Assembly (NCBI GenBank): GCA_045535505.1
Contig: JAZSLU010000021.1
Coordinates: 1-22,713, forward strand
DNA from: CAKSST01 sp045535505
GTDB taxonomy: Bacteria; Bacillota; Clostridia; Oscillospirales; Acutalibacteraceae
Length of the DNA: 22,713 nucleotides
Reading direction: 5' to 3'
The notes beneath the pieces were generated by a model. It saw nothing but the letters and a program-made list of their open reading frames with translations. It was not told the origin of the DNA and searched no databases. Numbering within the stretch: the first letter of the stretch is position 1; every line of letters starts with the position of its first letter. The translations under genes were made by a program, and so were the position numbers. Positions 22,605 to 22,713 of the stretch are shown here, piece after piece.

Positions 22605-22713
22605 GGTGACCCGGACGAGAATCGCCCGCTGCGCTACCGCTTGCGGCACGCACGCGGGCACCAAAACAGTCCACCGGACTGTTTTTACCGCTTCGCGTTT
22701 GCCCTGTTCGATT
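22605..22713. repeat. GC-rich palindromic block with tRNA 3'-end-like sequence
   Basis: No reading frame is supported here. The block begins TGGTGACCCGGACGAGAATCG, which in reverse complement reads like the T-loop 3' half, acceptor strand and CCA of a tRNA, but the rest of a tRNA does not follow. Next comes a GC-rich nested hairpin: GCCCGC-TGCG near 22624-22633 pairs with CGCA-GCGGGC (one bulged C) ending at 22659, with CCGC-TT-GCGG inside. A second perfect hairpin, AAAACAGTCC (22663-22672) with GGACTGTTTT (22676-22685), follows. The base composition is clearly more GC-rich than the genes to the left. It may be a dispersed palindromic repeat or an integration scar; the window ends inside it. 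Confidence 0.5.

Noticed and set aside
22605..22713. A complete tRNA gene on the minus strand.
   Set aside because: Only about the last 24 positions fit; no matching 5' acceptor strand, D arm or anticodon arm can be found in the remaining sequence.
1..22713. CRISPR arrays, insertion sequences or prophage genes.
   Set aside because: No regular spaced repeats, transposase, integrase or phage structural genes were seen.

Overview
The window reads as a chromosomal segment of a low-to-mid GC anaerobic Firmicute, probably class Clostridia and perhaps an Oscillospirales gut lineage. This rests on strong GGAGG-type ribosome sites, frequent TTG starts, the DegV, DUF5412, DUF975-like and DUF1015 genes, and a PcrA helicase with a Clostridia-style insertion. 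The lineage is inferred from gene content and style, not from a database search. I see no phage, transposon, CRISPR array or complete tRNA/rRNA gene.

Left edge (1-2661): the 3' end of an M20 peptidase gene broken by an in-frame TGA, a SulP anion transporter without its STAS domain, then a bidirectional terminator and a convergent degV gene.

Core (2662-11024): a complete aromatic amino acid operon. A consensus promoter at 2804-2832 leads into a transcribed leader that encodes a 20-residue peptide in which 10 residues are Phe or Tyr. Mutually exclusive RNA pairings and an intrinsic terminator follow, just before pheA. This is the layout of a ribosome-mediated transcription attenuator. Behind it are pheA (chorismate mutase-prephenate dehydratase), aroB, aroC, a fused aroE-aroK, aroQ, aroA, tyrA and a DAHP synthase gene. 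The eight genes overlap or nearly touch and end at one terminator. Together they cover all seven steps from erythrose-4-phosphate and phosphoenolpyruvate to chorismate, plus the two branches to phenylpyruvate and 4-hydroxyphenylpyruvate; only the final transaminase is missing.

Right part (11025-22604): pcrA helicase, a convergently overlapping substrate-binding lipoprotein gene, and a small plus-strand operon (DUF975-like membrane protein, DUF5412 protein, RNase HI). Next comes a four-gene minus-strand operon (ABC ATPase, ABC-2 permease, GldG-like protein, DUF4340 protein) resembling the gliding-associated Gld transporter. A DUF1015 gene follows, transcribed divergently from that operon.

Right edge (22605-22713): a GC-rich block of nested palindromes that starts with what looks like the 3' end of a tRNA gene in reverse orientation. 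It resembles a dispersed repeat or an old integration scar.

The best candidate for an under-described system is the Phe/Tyr leader-peptide attenuator controlling the whole shikimate-to-Phe/Tyr pathway as one unit in a Firmicute.
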